A DNA stretch of 64,000 bases. Source: Bradyrhizobium sp. Lineage in GTDB: Bacteria > Pseudomonadota > Alphaproteobacteria > Rhizobiales > Xanthobacteraceae. Where the stretch lies: contig NZ_JACRAW010000159.1 of assembly GCF_016213215.1 (NCBI RefSeq), positions 1 through 64,000 on the forward strand, read 5' to 3'. A program made the translations under genes and the position numbers. Positions 63,652-64,000 of the stretch are shown in pieces. The notes under the pieces were generated by a model. The model did not search any database and was not told where the DNA came from. It worked only from the letters and a program-made list of their open reading frames with translations. Position 1 is the first letter of the stretch, and every line of letters begins with the position of its first letter.

Positions 63652-64000
63652 ATGTTGTTTGCTCTCGGCGCGGTATCTTCCGCGATCGATGCGCTGCAGT
63701 CGCTGACTGAGTCGAAATCATCGTCAGGACAAAAGACCGGCTTCAACCACGGCCCCTCGAACCCGTTCGATATCGAAAGCGCAGCCGCCGGCGGATCGGC
63801 TTCTACCTCCGGAACGGCAGGCTACGGCATCTCGCCGCAGACCATGAGCGCGCTGCTCGCCGCGCAGGGCCAGTCTTCGAGCGGCGAACCGACATCACCG
63901 CCAAACAACCGGTGGGACTCGTTAAAGGATCTGTTCTCGCTGATCGACGGCAATGGCGACGGCCAGATCTCGAAATCAGAGTTCGAGAACGCGCTGGGGG
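63652..64000 (+). CDS. EF-hand domain protein (3' cut by window)
   Basis: First 116 residues. A hydrophobic-polar N-terminus (MLFALGAVSSAIDALQSLTE), a Ser/Gly/Pro-rich linker, then an EF-hand loop DGNGDGQISKSEFE at the window end, with the 12-residue Ca-binding pattern intact. Bradyrhizobium-type calcium-binding proteins look alike. The rest lies outside the window. Confidence 0.85.
   Translation, partial: MLFALGAVSSAIDALQSLTESKSSSGQKTGFNHGPSNPFDIESAAAGGSASTSGTAGYGISPQTMSALLAAQGQSSSGEPTSPPNNRWDSLKDLFSLIDGNGDGQISKSEFENALG

Overview
The window looks like chromosome from an alphaproteobacterium of the Bradyrhizobium / Nitrobacteraceae group. The DNA is high-GC. It carries the alphaproteobacterial F1-ATPase zeta-type inhibitor (DUF1476), split purine genes (purC, purS, purQ, purL, purB), a CGFS glutaredoxin with a BolA partner, rpsD, murI and rpe, and dispersed palindromic intergenic repeats of a kind I associate with Bradyrhizobium. 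The genus is an inference from gene content and protein style, not from a search. No rRNA, tRNA, CRISPR array or intact transposase was seen.

Layout. 1-1.9 kb: end of a cyanate/nitrate ABC transporter with cyanase (cynS). 2-10.4 kb: housekeeping, with DUF1476, purC-purS, CorA, purQ, a TPR protein, a DMT exporter, a thioesterase and purL. 10.5-20.4 kb: acyltransferase, DUF1328, DUF427, bolA, then LtrA, two secreted proteins and the ergothioneine genes egtD/egtB, followed by grxD, a macrodomain protein and a serine hydrolase. 20.4-25.3 kb: threonine aldolase, rpsD, an E2-like acyltransferase, a cupin, a broken HpcH/HpaI aldolase and murI. 25.3-33.6 kb: a decayed, repeat-rich accessory stretch holding glgX flanked by two gene relics, a Tat-exported alpha/beta hydrolase, a P-loop kinase, a small membrane protein and an ICMT-like methyltransferase. 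33.6-38.2 kb: a complete livHMGFK branched-chain-type ABC transporter.

38.3-51.4 kb is the most interesting part. An arsenic cluster (acr3, arsC, three ArsR regulators, an ArsP-type permease, a thioredoxin-like protein, arsM, an ECF sigma factor, an AhpD-like protein) is followed by a four-gene operon: Fe-S protein, Tat-exported molybdopterin oxidoreductase, four-cluster ferredoxin and NrfD membrane subunit. The molybdoenzyme has the C-x2-C-x3-C-x27-C cluster motif, a GRGWG motif and a KDRTPEW segment, which point to the ArrA/ArxA clade. The gene order is that of arxB'-A-B-C. A 21-bp site upstream of the operon matches the sites at two of the arsR genes. I infer an arsenic-regulated, quinone-linked arsenite oxidase of the Arx type, in a lineage where I do not recall one being described.

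51.5-64 kb returns to core functions: DedA, GNAT, M20 amidohydrolase, hemerythrin, an Asp/Glu racemase-like protein, a class III aminotransferase, a small secreted protein, cytochrome c, purB, a metallophosphoesterase next to a protein kinase-UspA fusion, rpe, and the start of an EF-hand protein cut by the window end.
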